A stretch of 64,000 nucleotides of DNA, taken from the NCBI GenBank assembly GCA_948474755.1, contig CAOLHI010000655.1, forward strand, positions 434,001 to 498,000, given 5' to 3'. The position numbers were made by a program, and so were the translations under genes. This DNA is from Ctenosaura bakeri. Lineage: Eukaryota > Chordata > Lepidosauria > Squamata > Iguanidae. Below are positions 10,866 through 21,916 of this stretch, in pieces; position 1 is the first letter of the stretch; each line of letters starts with the position of its first letter. The notes under the pieces were generated by a model. It did not search any database, was not told where the DNA came from, and saw only the letters and a list, made by a program, of their open reading frames with translations.

Positions 10866-11668
10866 TTTCAGGATTTTGCAAACCCCCTTTTTAAAACTTT
10901 TTTCCTGGCAAGTTTGCTTAGATTTCTCTGTGCTTCTTCAGTGTAGCAAAATAGCAGACCCAGCATTCTTTTTCCTTCAAAGCAAAAGGATTAATGGTTT
11001 GGGTGGTGTAAAAGTACATATTGAATGAAGAATTCCCACCAGAAAATCAGGCATTGAATCAAAGAAAATAGCTTGCGGAGAAAATGGAGGGGAAAAATCA
11101 AATTGTAGCATTTACCATTTCCTTGAGAATCAGAGCTTGTGGAAGTATTACAGTGACTTCAGTGTTAAGTTGTAAAGCCCTTTTCCAGATATTTCACAAT
11201 CAAAAGCCCAGTCTGGATGTTAGGATGGGTTATTGTTCGTGAACAGCATACTGGCAATGGTCACAAACAAAAGTGGCTAAAGAAAATACAGTCCTTCCAT
11301 CTATGGGTGGTTTGCTTAGCATGGATGAGTAACTATCCCAGTTCTGAGGGCTGCACTTATTCACCCACTGGACCTTGGAAGTCTGCACCTCTCTTACAGC
11401 TTGCTAGGGCCCCACATTTTTCAAATAATATTTTTCAAAAACTGTTTTTGGGGGGCTGAAAAGGCCTCCACATACATTCTCTAGAAGCATTGAGGGGTGC
11501 AATTTGGACACATTTCAAAGGTTCGTGTCCTGTTTTAGGATGAAGAGAGTCCTTTTTTACCAGTCACAAAATGAAGGTCACTACCAGTTTGGGAAGAAGG
11601 CCCCCCTCAGCCTAAATCAAACCAGCCCTGTTCAGTTGTGGTAAAATTACCTGCCACACAACAGCTTT

Positions 11669-11704
<36 letters not shown>
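11669..11704. repeat. compound microsatellite (TG)9(AG)9
   Basis: A pure TG run switches directly to a pure AG run. It accounts for the repetitive open frames on both strands here. Confidence 0.95.
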
Positions 11705-12520
11705 TCTCAGCAGTTAAAATAGGGGTAGGGGTTTTTGACAGCCACACTGGGCCCCTTTGTGGGCCCCATGCAGCTTGTGGGCCACTTTTCCCACTCATGG
11801 TTTACCACTCATGCTTGCACTGAAAGTAAATCCCCAGCATGCACCAACACAGTGGCCTATTCTTTATGACATCCAGATGTGTTTTATGTAATTCCTCTGA
11901 AAAATTATTTCTATAAAGTTGGTTTCCTTGTCAACAAGGGCCAGCTACTAAAATGTGAAATGTAATATACATTAAAAGAATGATAAAAATGTATGCATTA
12001 AAAGAAGCTCCAGTAACAGTCTCATTGAGCTATGAGCAGTTCTGCTCAAGGTCAGTCTGAACACTGTGAATTTGTTACAGAGAAAGCATTTCCATGTTTT
12101 AAAAAATGTGTTGGCTGGGGGTAGAGCCTCAAGTGTGACATGACTGTTTACACATAATTTCCATGCTTTTCTCTGTATTGTACAGCTTTTCGAGTACATT
12201 CTAAGTTCAGAGTTGAAAAAGGTCATGATGAGAGGAAAGAAAATATTCTACCTCTTATAGAACAGCAGTGAAAAATCTGCTATGAAAGTAGAAGGTGTGA
12301 TATTTTGTTCCTTATTTTCTTAAAGAACCTTGGATGGAAGAGCTCAAGTTTCAAACTTCCCTTTGTGTTACCCAAATGGATGTTCACACCTCATGCATAG
12401 ATTCCAAGCAGGAAAGGATATGTAACAAAAGGTATATTTAGGTTTATTTTGATCATGAGTAATTAGAATTCAGTTCATTAGGATCAAATGCAGACATATT
12501 AATTCGGTACCTCAAAGAAC

Positions 12521-12530
<10 letters not shown>

Positions 12531-12565
<35 letters not shown>
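12531..12565. repeat. (ATA)n microsatellite
   Basis: About twelve uninterrupted ATA/TAA units. Confidence 0.95.
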
Positions 12566-13284
12566 TTTTGCAGAATATTAAATATTGCTGTTGGCTAACT
12601 GAACAACTTAATATATATACACAACACAGATGTATAGATCATCAAGAAATGTCTGACAAGAGGATGCTACGTCTGCAGAGAGAGCTAGCCAGTCACTAAG
12701 CAACTAGCAGTGAGGAGCAGGCCTTCACCAAAACACAGCTGCTGTGAAGCAAATTGGTGTTGAGGGGAAGTGGCACAGTCATGGAACCAGCTGTGTGTAG
12801 AGGGCAGGGGGAATTTTAAGAGCTTGAGGAAACAATGACGTTATATAGATTATCTTTTGCAAAGCCTCCTCATATTTCAGACCCGTCTCCTCAGTAGATT
12901 GACTGTAAGTATCCAAAGTGTTACTTCCAGCCTCTTAGAACGTAACTACTTGTAATGAACCTCAGGTGGCCTCTTTTCCTAAGCAAAGAAAATGTGAAGG
13001 AGGTACCCTGGAAAAGAGAAGAAATATGAGAGAAAGAAGTGCTTAACCATGCCACCAAGAACTTATTTACCCTTGAAACTCTCCTTCTTCATGTCACCTG
13101 TATCTGAGTTAGTTTGGGGCATATATTTTCCTGACAGAAGACAGGCACGTGTGTCCTTCTGGAGGAGGAAAGTGAATTTTGAGTCTTATGAAGCACACCA
13201 TTGTGTTTTTAATCAGAGATTATATTCAGTTTGAAAAAAATGACCAGAATTCTCAGTGATTAGGATTAGGTGAAAAGCAGAATA

Positions 13285-13490
13285 CAGTTGGCCCTGCACA
13301 TCTGCAGATTCTGTATCCATAGACTCAACTAACCATAGCTTAAAAAATTTTTTTTAAAAAATAAATAAATCCAAAAAGGAAACTTTGATCTTGCCATTTT
13401 ATTGTATATAATGAGACTGGAGCATCCACAAATTTTGGTATCCACAAGGAGTTCTAGAACCAAATCCTAATAGATACCAAGGGCCCACTG
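13285..13490. mobile_element. Tigger/mariner-like MITE, 206 bp
   Basis: Begins CAGTTGGCCCTGCACATCTG and ends GATACCAAGGGCCCACTG, imperfect inverted termini. It is preceded by TA and followed by CA, a decayed TA duplication. Internal GTATCCATAG and GGTATCCACAAGG arms pair. It resembles Tigger-derived MITEs known in amniotes. Related but distinct copies lie at 42673, 55729 and 59146. Confidence 0.75.
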
Positions 13491-13556
13491 CACTTCCAAA
13501 TTAGGACTGCCAAATTGAAAGAGCCCTTGTGCTTAAATAGTTTTGTAAAAGATAGA

Positions 13557-13612
13557 ATTTCAGCAGGTGTTGTTTTTAACACAACCACTTAACAAGCAAC
13601 ACCTGCTGAAAT
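13557..13612. repeat. perfect 16-bp inverted repeat (hairpin, 24-nt loop)
   Basis: ATTTCAGCAGGTGTTG (13557-13572) is exactly complementary to CAACACCTGCTGAAAT (13597-13612). I could not tie it to any repeat family seen elsewhere in the window. Confidence 0.9.
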
Positions 13613-13829
13613 CCCTGCTTCTGTGCAGTCATTAAAGATATAGGAACCTTCTCCAGTTTCCAGTCTTGCATTGCTATTCCAGATTTAACAAGCAAGGTTC
13701 TCAAAAGTTGGTGGAGCACTGAGTGAACTAATGCAACAGATAGACAAGCATTGAGAGGTCTTGCTTGAAGTCACTGATTAGCATCTGCTAGATTCTGGTA
13801 AAAGGCTTTATAAAATCTCTACAGGAAAT

Positions 13830-14820
13830 GAAATTGAACATAGTGCAACAGAATATGTTTTTAGGGGAAATAATCAAGAGAAAAATAGAAGAAGAAAAAG
13901 AATTAATAGGGAAAATGTATAAAAAAAATTGTTAATGGCCCAGTATAGAATGATAGAGGGGTTGACAATTAGTTGGGAAAAAGATATATTGATTAAACTT
14001 TGGTTACAAGAAATTGCTAAAAATAAAAATACATGTGTAAAAGAACAACAAATGAAAATGATTGGTAGATGGTATAGAACACCCAATCAAATGGTGTATA
14101 TAAAAATAGCAATTTCTGTATGGTGTTGATGGTCCCTGTGGTCTCTTCCAACTCTGCATTTCTATGATTCTGTGATTTCTCACCGAAATGTTGGCATGGG
14201 TGTGGAGCTAAAGGTATTTTTATACAAATGTGGTAGGAGTGTTCATTTATTCAGGAATTTTGGAAAGAGGTTAAGAAACAAATAAATATTATAATAGGGA
14301 GAAAGGTTCAATTAAGTAAAGAAAACTGTTTAACTCTCAACTTAGGGATAATAGGTTTAAATAAGAATGAAAGTTATGTAACAAAACAAAATTTAAAAGA
14401 GCCTTATGCTGTTATTTCTTTAGGATGGAAAAAGAAATCAAAGTGGAATGAGTTTTATTTGATAAAATAAGCTATATTATTTGACTTTCTCAGGGAAAGA
14501 AGGTTAAAGTATAGTGGACAATGCAGTAAAGAATCATAGAGTGATAACTGGAAAATAATGATTGAGAAAGTGAAAATAAAATCGGGGTATGAAGATGTGA
14601 TAAATTTGATTAAGATTATATCCCATATCTCTGAAAAAGGTTTTTGATGCAAATAGGATTCGGATCCTCTTTTAGCTGTTTTTTTTTTGGGGGGGGGGTT
14701 GGGTAGGTTGAAAAAAAGTTACTGTTAAAAATTTTTTTTCCTTGTAATAACATTGTAATACAGTATATATTAAAAGTACGCTAAGCATGTGATTCATAAT
14801 AAAAAGGGGAAAAAATTGAT
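13830..14820 (+). mobile_element. L1 LINE, ORF2 C-terminal region and 3' end, degenerate
   Basis: The + strand translation at 13929-14120 contains EGLTISWEKDILIKLW and MIGRWYRTPNQM. After an interruption it gives FWKEVKKQI (14249-14280), then IGLNKN and LGWKKKSKW. The RWY-TP...FWKE order is the conserved C-terminal segment of L1 ORF2 after the reverse transcriptase. Several stops occur. A CR1 tail sits inside at 14124-14176. The 3' end near 14800 carries AATAAAAAGGGG. Confidence 0.75.
14124..14176 (+). mobile_element. short CR1 3' tail inserted in L1
   Basis: ATGGTCCCTGTGGTCTCTTCC, then AACTCTGCATTTCTATGATTCTGTGATT (split here only for length), is the + strand CR1 3' terminus with its repeated ATTCTGTG tail. 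L1 protein homology resumes after it. Only about 50 bp of CR1 is present. Confidence 0.75.
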
Positions 14821-16270
14821 CAGCAACTGCAAGCAGGTAAAGCCCCCTTCTTCCTGCCTTTGACAGCCAATCAGTAGCAAACCTGGTTGCTTACTTGTTC
14901 GTGTGTATATTCATATCTTACATGGGAGTTCAAAGTGCTATATAGTGAAAGAAACATTTGTGGGCCTTATCATGTGAATTCCCCGATCCCAACACATTTG
15001 TTCCTGACAGCAGAGGTGGTGGCAGCCTGCTTGCTGAGGAGGGGAAGGGCTGAGGAAGGGATTATTTGTGCTTTTACAGTTTTCACTATTCACTGTAGTT
15101 TCACGACTTGTCTCTGCCAGTATATCACAGCTTCTCTAGGACTCCTTTCCCCTCTCAGCTTGGTGATTCTGAAGCTCTAGCCTACCAAATGTCTCAGCTC
15201 TTATGTAATACCTTCGCTCATGTAGACACATACCTTATGAGTTAAGTTGCTGCTTTATAGTTGCTAACCCCTATATTTATGCTGCTTTTTACCCACCAGC
15301 ATAGTCAGTCAAGAGGTGTTAGGAGTATGAAGCAGTAACTTTATTATAACAGAAGTAAGATAAATGGCTTCAGATTACTCAGTGTACAGAACCATATGGT
15401 TTCAGTTAAGCACTTTCTTATATGTCACTGTTATTCAAATAGCTATCTGCCTATCCTACCCACCTAAATATACCTAATCTAAATCCACCCTTATCATCTG
15501 ATCAACACAACAATTGAAGTTGATCCTGCTTCCTTCAGCTTCCACCCCCAACTCCCAGTCACACTCCGAATGTTTTCTGTCACACACGAGTTTTCAAAAA
15601 CTCCCTTTCAAACATTCGGCAAATCACTAATCACCTCCCACGTTCCAAGTTCCAATACACTTCTCCCTACCAGAAGACTACTTATCTTAAACCATCTAAT
15701 AGACTCACATGCATATTTACACATCATGGAATATGAGACAGTACCAATAGAAGCAGTATTGAAAAATATTTTCAAGCAATAGGGGTGTAGCTATGTGTGT
15801 GTGTGTGGAGAAATAAAGGTCTAATTCCATATAGGAGTTCGGGCCCCCCAATAAAGTTTTCCTTCAGATTTCTAGCATGGCAGTAACTTGAAACTCCAGT
15901 TGAAATAGAGCAATAGAAATATGGTTTAGGCCTCTAAAGAAAAGGGACAGGTAGTTGCCAAGGGAATGCAAGTGCAGCAAATATAAGAGTCTCAGATGTG
16001 AACATTTTTTCAGTGTCTCACTGAAGTGTAGTGCTAGAAATTTAGAGACTGGAGGGAAATTCCTGTTGGTGGGGGGCGGAACTCTTATTAGAAGGGCAGT
16101 GCTCTCATTTTGCCCCCTCCCCACTGGGCAACTCTCCAGGTTTCATTCTGGCAATCCTACTAGAACTACAGTGCCCACAGAGGGATTCTTCAGTATGGGC
16201 ATGACATTGTCACAAGGAGCTACCAGCAACGAGTCTCCCATGTTGGAAAAGATCTCTGGACCAAGGCTTC
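14820..16270. other. unclassified intronic stretch
   Basis: No gene is recognisable. At about 15230-15680 there is C-rich, G-poor sequence with ACTTTATTATAAC and CATCCCACC-like blocks, which could be the reverse complement of an old retroelement end. I cannot assign it. A short (GT)n lies at about 15795-15808. Confidence 0.4.
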
Positions 16271-16273
16271 ATA

Positions 16274-16378
16274 GGTCATTTCCACCTTGGGGCCCCTCCC
16301 TAAACCGCAAACCTCAGGATTCCATAGGATGTTGAAAGTGGAATAACAGCTCTATAAAAGTCTGATATGGAAATGGCC
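16274..16378. mobile_element. palindromic MITE, copy 2, internally deleted (TSD ATA)
   Basis: The termini GGTCATTTCC and GGAAATGGCC are flanked by ATA on both sides (16271-16273 and 16379-16381). The interior GATTCCATAGGATGTTGAAAG matches the arms of copy 1. At 105 bp, much of one arm has been lost. Confidence 0.8.
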
Positions 16379-16404
16379 ATAGTTCTCCCCGTAACATCCG
16401 TCTG

Positions 16405-16690
16405 CAAAGTTTTAATTTTTTTTATTTTCTAGTTTTATTCCATAAGAAAAACAGCACAACCCAAGCATACAAAGCAATGAAACAACAACAACAAAAATAC
16501 ATCCACACAAACATTAACAAACATCTACACATATCTGAAAAAAAGAAAAAGAAAACAAAACTAGAATTGGCTCCTGCCCTTGTTGCAAACAGTCCATATT
16601 ACTTAAACATTTATACTGAACTATTGAGTCATATGTTTTATCCTACTTCCCCCAAGTTTTGAAGGTTCAAGTTCTTTTTCATTGAAGTCT
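16405..16690 (-). mobile_element. possible LINE 3' tail, minus strand (AT/CA-rich)
   Basis: TTTTTTTTATTTTCTAG is followed by an A- and CAA-rich stretch, an organisation also seen at 51395-52140 and 61885-62390. On the minus strand this would be a 3' UTR ending in poly(A). Assignment to L1 is a guess from composition and recurrence. Confidence 0.3.
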
Positions 16691-16994
16691 TCAGTCCCAG
16701 AGCTGCAGTTCTGAATTATGTAGTGTGGTTGTGGAAGGCATATTTTAAGAAGGCATTCAGAGTCTGATGATGATGAGTCATATGGGATACTATACCACTG
16801 TTTCTGTGTTTGCTGTTTTACTGTGTTTTCATTATTAGCTTATGTATGCAGCTGTCTTTAATGTTATATCATGTCAAATAATATACTCTTCATTTGAAAT
16901 CATATGCAGTCACTATTATTTTAAAATGCTTCTCTGTTGTAGTTCAAATGAAAGAGTTCAAAAACTGAAATTTATTACTGATTAGGTATTGTGG

Positions 16995-17112
16995 GCTATA
17001 TTTCAGAGGAAAAAACTGGAAAAACCACCTCTGTGTGTTCCTTGCTAAGGAAACCCTATGAAATTCTTGGAGTCACTGTAAATTGATGGGTGACTTGAAG
17101 GCACATACACAC
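16995..17112 (+). mobile_element. Sauria-type SINE tail
   Basis: GGAAACCCTATGAAATTCTT, GGAGTCACTGTAAATTGATG, GGTGACTTGAAGGCACATAC match the tail of the family. The upstream part is diverged. Confidence 0.6.
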
Positions 17113-17307
17113 TACGAGAGGGAGTAGTACAGTAATACCCAGTGTTCCTTGGGAGAATTATCAACTAGATTAATAAACACTCAAATTCAAGTGCTCTGGA
17201 GCATAAACATCTATCGTTTTGGGTGCTTAGACATTCCTGACATAGCTTCTTAGTCTCAGTTGCCCCTGACAGAACACGCTCCTTCTGGTGGCTTGCCAAA
17301 CATACTG

Positions 17308-17530
17308 TGTTGTTGTATGCCTTTAAGTCATTTCTGACTTAAGATGATCCTAAGGCAAACCTATCGTGGAGTTTTCTTGGTAGAATTTGTTCAAAGGGGT
17401 CTTGCCCTTGCCTTCCTCTGAGGCTGAGAGAGTGTGAATTGCCTAAGGTCACCCAGTGGTTTCCCTAGCCAAACAGGGATTAGAATCCTTGTTTCTATAC
17501 TCAAAGCACTGTACCCACAAATCCACTACT
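17308..17530 (-). mobile_element. Sauria-type SINE, minus strand, near full length
   Basis: TGTTGTATGCCTTTAAGTC, TTTCTGACTTAAGATGATCC, TAGAATTTGTTCAAAGGGG, CTTCCTCTGAGGCTGAGAG, AAGGTCACCCAGTGG and the head ATCCACTACTC follow the consensus order with point changes only. Confidence 0.88.
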
Positions 17531-18006
17531 CTGCATGAACACAAAGAGAGTTCGCACCTGAGTGAATTTTTTGTATGCCACATTACCTGTGTGTTGTGTC
17601 CAACTGTCTCAAACATCTCTCCGAAATTTGGTGTAAATCTGCCCAGCCATTTATATTGATGTGGTGGCAGACAGACAGAATTTTATTTTTTTTTCCAGTT
17701 TCATTTATGTCCAAGTTGACGTATAGAACATTTTTAACTATATTGGTGCGTGGCAGACAAAAATAAAATTAATTTAATTAAACCTGGCCCTTTATAAAGA
17801 ACTCAGATGCTCATTTACTTTATAACATATCCAGAGCATGGTAAAAACCAAACTGCAGCACTGAGGCCTAGTTGTTTTAAGAGGAAAGCAAAGTGAAGGA
17901 GAAGAACACTCTCAACCATACTATTGCTAAGGAGCCAAGGACTAGATGGGGATCAGTCTTTGTCTACCTGCCCAATCCATCTTGATCCTGAAGTAATCCG
18001 GGGTAG

Positions 18007-18230
18007 AGCCAGCAAAATGTAGTTGAGTCTCGAGCAAGAACTTGGAAGAACAGGGTTCAAATCCCTGCTTGACCACTGAAACCCACTGGCTGACCTTGGG
18101 CAAGTCACAGCTTCTCAGCCTCAGAGAAAGGCAAAGGGGCACCTCTTCTAAAGAAATCTTGCCTGTGATAGTTCATCTTAGGGTTGCCATAAGTCAGAAA
18201 TTATTTGAAGGCATACAACAGCGTCAAGGA
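18007..18230 (+). mobile_element. Sauria-type SINE, plus strand, near full length
   Basis: Head AGAGCCAGCAAAATGTAGTT, B box GGGTTCAAATCCC, GACCTTGGGCAAGTCACAG, CTCAGCCTCAGAGAAAGGC, tail GGGTTGCCATAAGTCAGAAA and AGGCATACAACAGC. It is immediately followed by a partial hairpin MITE of the 6046 family (about 18250-18335). Confidence 0.9.
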
Positions 18231-20463
18231 CTGATGTTATGGACTCACGACCTAGCAGCCCTAGCTAGCATAGCCAGGGGTAAGGAGTACTGTGAACTGC
18301 AGTTCAACATCTGGAGGGCCACCTTTTGTCCATCCTTGAATAAATCCATTCAAGAGCAATGGTTGGTTTTTCCCTTCCTTTTGAGAGACCTATTTTTCCC
18401 TGAGGGTGGGGGTAGTTTTCGATTTTGCCAGATTTCACCAGTCTTGACAAAAGCCCTTCTTAGCTATTTCCAAGGCTCTAAGTATCAAATGCAGCACCTT
18501 TTGCACCTTCCGATTTCTCCAGTTTAAGCTGTTGCTTAGTAACAAAGGTTTGTGCTGAGCATATGCCACAGTATAATGTATCACCAACTATAGGCTAAAA
18601 TGGGTCCCCAACTGCATCTTCAGCAAAAAGTACAAACAAGTTCCACTACTATAATGGTGAAGCAACAGCTAAACATTCTACTTTATCTGACTCAAAAAAT
18701 GTTCCCCCCCCCCAAAAATGGTACAAACAGAAATCAGTTGGCAAAATCTGTGAAGCAAAAATGGAGAGTTACTAATAGACTGACCAGACCAATAGAAGGT
18801 ACTGATCTTATATTCTAGCCATTCTTTACATTTTTTTTTTAATTACAAAAGAAGCACAGAGCATCTTCAGACCTACCTCTCCTTCACCTCCAACTTTTAT
18901 ATCAGTGCTTGAGAAGATGATCAGATCCTAATAGGAGAAAGAGAGAAGGCAGAATTGCTCAGCACCTTCTTTGCCTCAGTCTCCTTCTCCAAGAAGGATA
19001 GCGGTGCTCTAACTGGTGAATATAGGGCAAATGATGCAGAAAAGGAGCTGCAACACAGAAAAGGTAAAGAGATAGTGAAAGAATACCTAGCTATTCTAAA
19101 TGAATTCAGGTCTTCAGGGCCAGATGAGCTGCACCCAAGAATACTAAAGGAACTTTCAGATGTAATCTCAGAGCCACTCTCAGTAATCTTTGACAATTCT
19201 TGTGGGACAAGTTCCCACAGGTTTGGGAAACGCAAATGTCACCCTTATCTTCATAAAGGGAAAAAAAGATGACCTGAAAAACTAGTGACTAGTCAGCTTG
19301 ATATTGATACCAGGAATGTTCTAGAACAGGTTGTTGTTAAACAATCAGTCTGTGCAACCTTAGAAAGGAATACTTAGAGCCAGCTGGTAACTTAGAGCCA
19401 GCCTGGATTTCTCAAAAACAGGTCAACTAATCTTAACTTCTTTTTTTAAAATAGAGTTACAAACTTGATAATAATGGGAGTACTGTGGATACAGTATATC
19501 TTAATTTTAGTAAGGCTTTTGACAAAGTCCTCCGTGATATGCTTGCAGGCAAGCTGGTGAATAGTGGGCTAGACAGTGCTATAAATAGGTGGATTTATAA
19601 TGGTTGACAGACGGAAGGCAGAAAGTGCTCATCTATGGTTGCTTTTCATCCTGGAGAGAAGTAACTACTAGAGTGCCTTGGAGTTCTATCCCATCTTTAT
19701 CTTTATAAATGACTTACTGTAAATGATTGTATAAAAGGCATACTTATAAACTTCACAGATGACATCAAGTGGGGGTGAGGGCCTAGCAAATACTCCAGGG
19801 GGACAAGATCAGAATTCAAAATGACCGTGAGAGATTGGGAAGCTGGACCAAAAGTAAGAAAATGAATTTCACCAGCAACAAATGTGAGGTACTATTTCTA
19901 GACAGGAAAAATAAGATGCATAAATATGGGTAATACCTGACTTGAAAGCGGTACCTGTGGAAAGAATCTAGCAGTCTTAGTAGACCAGAAGCTAAACCTG
20001 AGGCAACAGTATGTAGCAGCCAACCCCCACCCCCCCGTCTATGCTGTATCAACAAGAACGTAGGATCCAAATCAAGAGGTGTAGTAGGTCCACTCTGTTC
20101 TGTTTTGTTCAGGCCTCATCTGGAATGCTATGTATAGTTCTGGGTATCACAGTTCAAGATGGATATTGATGAAGGGGGATGTTTCAAGGGAAGGCTGATC
20201 AAGATGTTCAAAGGGAGCTAGGTATGTTTACCTTAGAGAAGACTGAGAACCTTCTTTAAATATCTGAAGGGATGTCACAAGGAAGATGGAGCAAACTTGT
20301 TTTCTGTTTCTCCAGAAACCAGAACTTCATTCAAATTACAAGAAAATAAATTCTATCTAAACATTAGGAATGACTCCTTTATTCTAAGAAATATTTGACA
20401 GTGAAATATATTGCTTTTGGTGGTGTGTGTATTTGGACTTTTCATCTTTGGAAGTCTTTAAAC

Positions 20464-20599
20464 CAGTGGTTTCCAAACTATGGTCATCCAGGTGTTTTGG
20501 ACTTCAACTCTGAAAAGCCTCAGCCAACTTGATAGATAGTTGGAAATTCTGGGAGCTGAAGTCCAAAACTTCTGGAGGACCAAAGTCTGGGAGCCATTG
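20464..20599. mobile_element. hAT MITE, 136 bp, with perfect 8-bp TSD
   Basis: CAGTGGTTTCCAAAC...GGGAGCCATTG is a long imperfect hairpin (arms GGTGTTTTGGACTTCAACTC and GAGCTGAAGTCCAAAAC). It is flanked on both sides by CTTTAAAC (20456-20463 and 20600-20607). The CR1 reading resumes across one copy of the duplication. It is non-coding. Confidence 0.93.
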
Positions 20600-20691
20600 C
20601 TTTAAACTAAGGTTGAATGGGAATTTTTCAGGAGGGCTTTAGTTGTTTTTTCCTTCATGGTATGCGGTTAGACTAGATGGCCCTGGTGACC

Positions 20692-21566
20692 TGTTAACAG
20701 CTGTACACTCTCACACTTTGATATGATCTGATTGGCAAATATCAACTGGTGTGAAATTAAGTTATATACACTTATGTCTGAAAGGCCATGTGAGGAAGGG
20801 ACACTGGGTGGGAGTAGGTCAGAAATGACCTCAGCATGGTCAGGTCATCAATTCACTGTGGATTAACTGGGAAAACCTGACTTAATGGCTCTAAGCTAAT
20901 CCTCTCAACTGCCCACAGAAAGCAACAGTCAGCCCAGATGCAGCAGGCAAGCACTCTTGCTGTGTGCATTTCTTACCAAAACCTTCCCCAGTCACATCAA
21001 CCAACCAAGACATTGAAACAGTCAGTCCATTACAGACCCCTTTTGTTTCCTCTACCAGAAAGCAATTAGCTCACACCTCTTCAGGGAGGGAAATGGAGTA
21101 TAAAATCCCCTGTTTTGAGCACCTAGCTTGCAGTTCACCAGTTACTGAATGTCTCTCTCTGCCACTTTGATTCCCAGCTGTGTACTGCTCTTGGACGCAA
21201 GTCTAAGCCATCTCCACTGCTTCTTCACTACTCTTCTAGATTGATAACTATAACCCAAAACCCTCAGCCTCACTCTCTATAATTTTTCCTCCCTTTATCC
21301 TTCAGTTAGCTCTTGTGTGAATGTGTAACTATTTGCGTCTTGTCTGCATGCATGAGTGAATTCCCCTCAATAAAACATATTTTTAGTTTACTATTGAATC
21401 TCCGGCTGGTTCTTTCCTGTCTGACCCTGTAAACATTGGTGGAAAGATTTTGTTAAGTTACTCTCCTCACAGGCCTCCTAATTTTGAGCTAATTAATTCC
21501 CCTCTGTCACATGGAGGTACTGGCATTGTGGGTGGACTCCTGAGTCACCCACATTTTGGGGTAACA
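20692..21566 (+). mobile_element. solo LTR of an endogenous retrovirus-like element, 875 bp
   Basis: The element starts TGTTA and ends TAACA. It is flanked by the 4-bp duplication GACC (20688-20691 and 21567-21570), and it interrupts the CR1 3' UTR so that the CR1 sequence joins cleanly across it. Internal signals in + orientation are a TATA box at 21099 and the polyadenylation signal AATAAA at 21369, about 270 bp apart, as expected for a retroviral promoter and R/U5. No internal viral genes are present, so the rest was lost by LTR-LTR recombination. A 4-bp duplication fits a gammaretrovirus-like (class I) element. Confidence 0.88.
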
Positions 21567-21787
21567 GACCCCTTCCAGCTCTATGATTTTATGATTCTGT
21601 GATTCTGTGAGCCATTTTTGGCAAATAAGTTCCAGAACCTGTTGCTCACTAGACCTATTTATAATGATGACAAGCATTTATTCTGGTTTACCCTTAACAT
21701 AGGCCACAAACATATAGGTTTCTTCTGTTTTATGGACTCAGACAGAAAATTTTCTTTCTAGATCTGTATATTTGTAACTAGTTAAAT

Positions 21788-21916
21788 CAGATGTGGGAAT
21801 CATGTAGCTCTCCAGATGCTGTTGGACTGCAACACATAAGCTATAGCCAGCATAGCCAATGGTGAGGGAGTTGTAGTTCAACACCATCTGATGGGCTGTA
21901 TGGTTCCCACACTTGG
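21788..21916. mobile_element. palindromic MITE (same family as 6046)
   Basis: GTGGGAATCATGTAGCTCTCCAGATG...TTGGACTGCAACAC is mirrored by GAGGGAGTTGTAGTTCAAC...CATCTGATGGGCTG...GGTTCCCACAC. The centre is CATAGCCAATGG. It forms a full-length hairpin. Confidence 0.8.

Larger units (their letters stand above)
18890..21612 (+). mobile_element. CR1 LINE ORF2 remnant with 3' tail, interrupted by a MITE and a solo LTR
   Basis: The plus-strand translation contains SSGPDELHPRILKELSDV (about 19110-19165), SKAFDKV (about 19509-19530) and a decayed catalytic site TDDIKWG (about 19758-19778), the order found in CR1 reverse transcriptase. It then runs through GLFTLEKT-like and C-terminal segments to the 3' UTR (AGACTAGATGGCCCTGGTG, 20669-20687). 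The terminal CCTTCCAGCTCTATG and ATTCTGTG repeats follow at 21571-21608, after the LTR insertion. Frameshifts and stops show it is dead; it is 5'-truncated. Confidence 0.85.

Noticed and set aside
18042..18527. 161-codon plus-strand open frame
   Set aside because: Its first third is a SINE and a MITE read through; the rest has no recognisable protein features.
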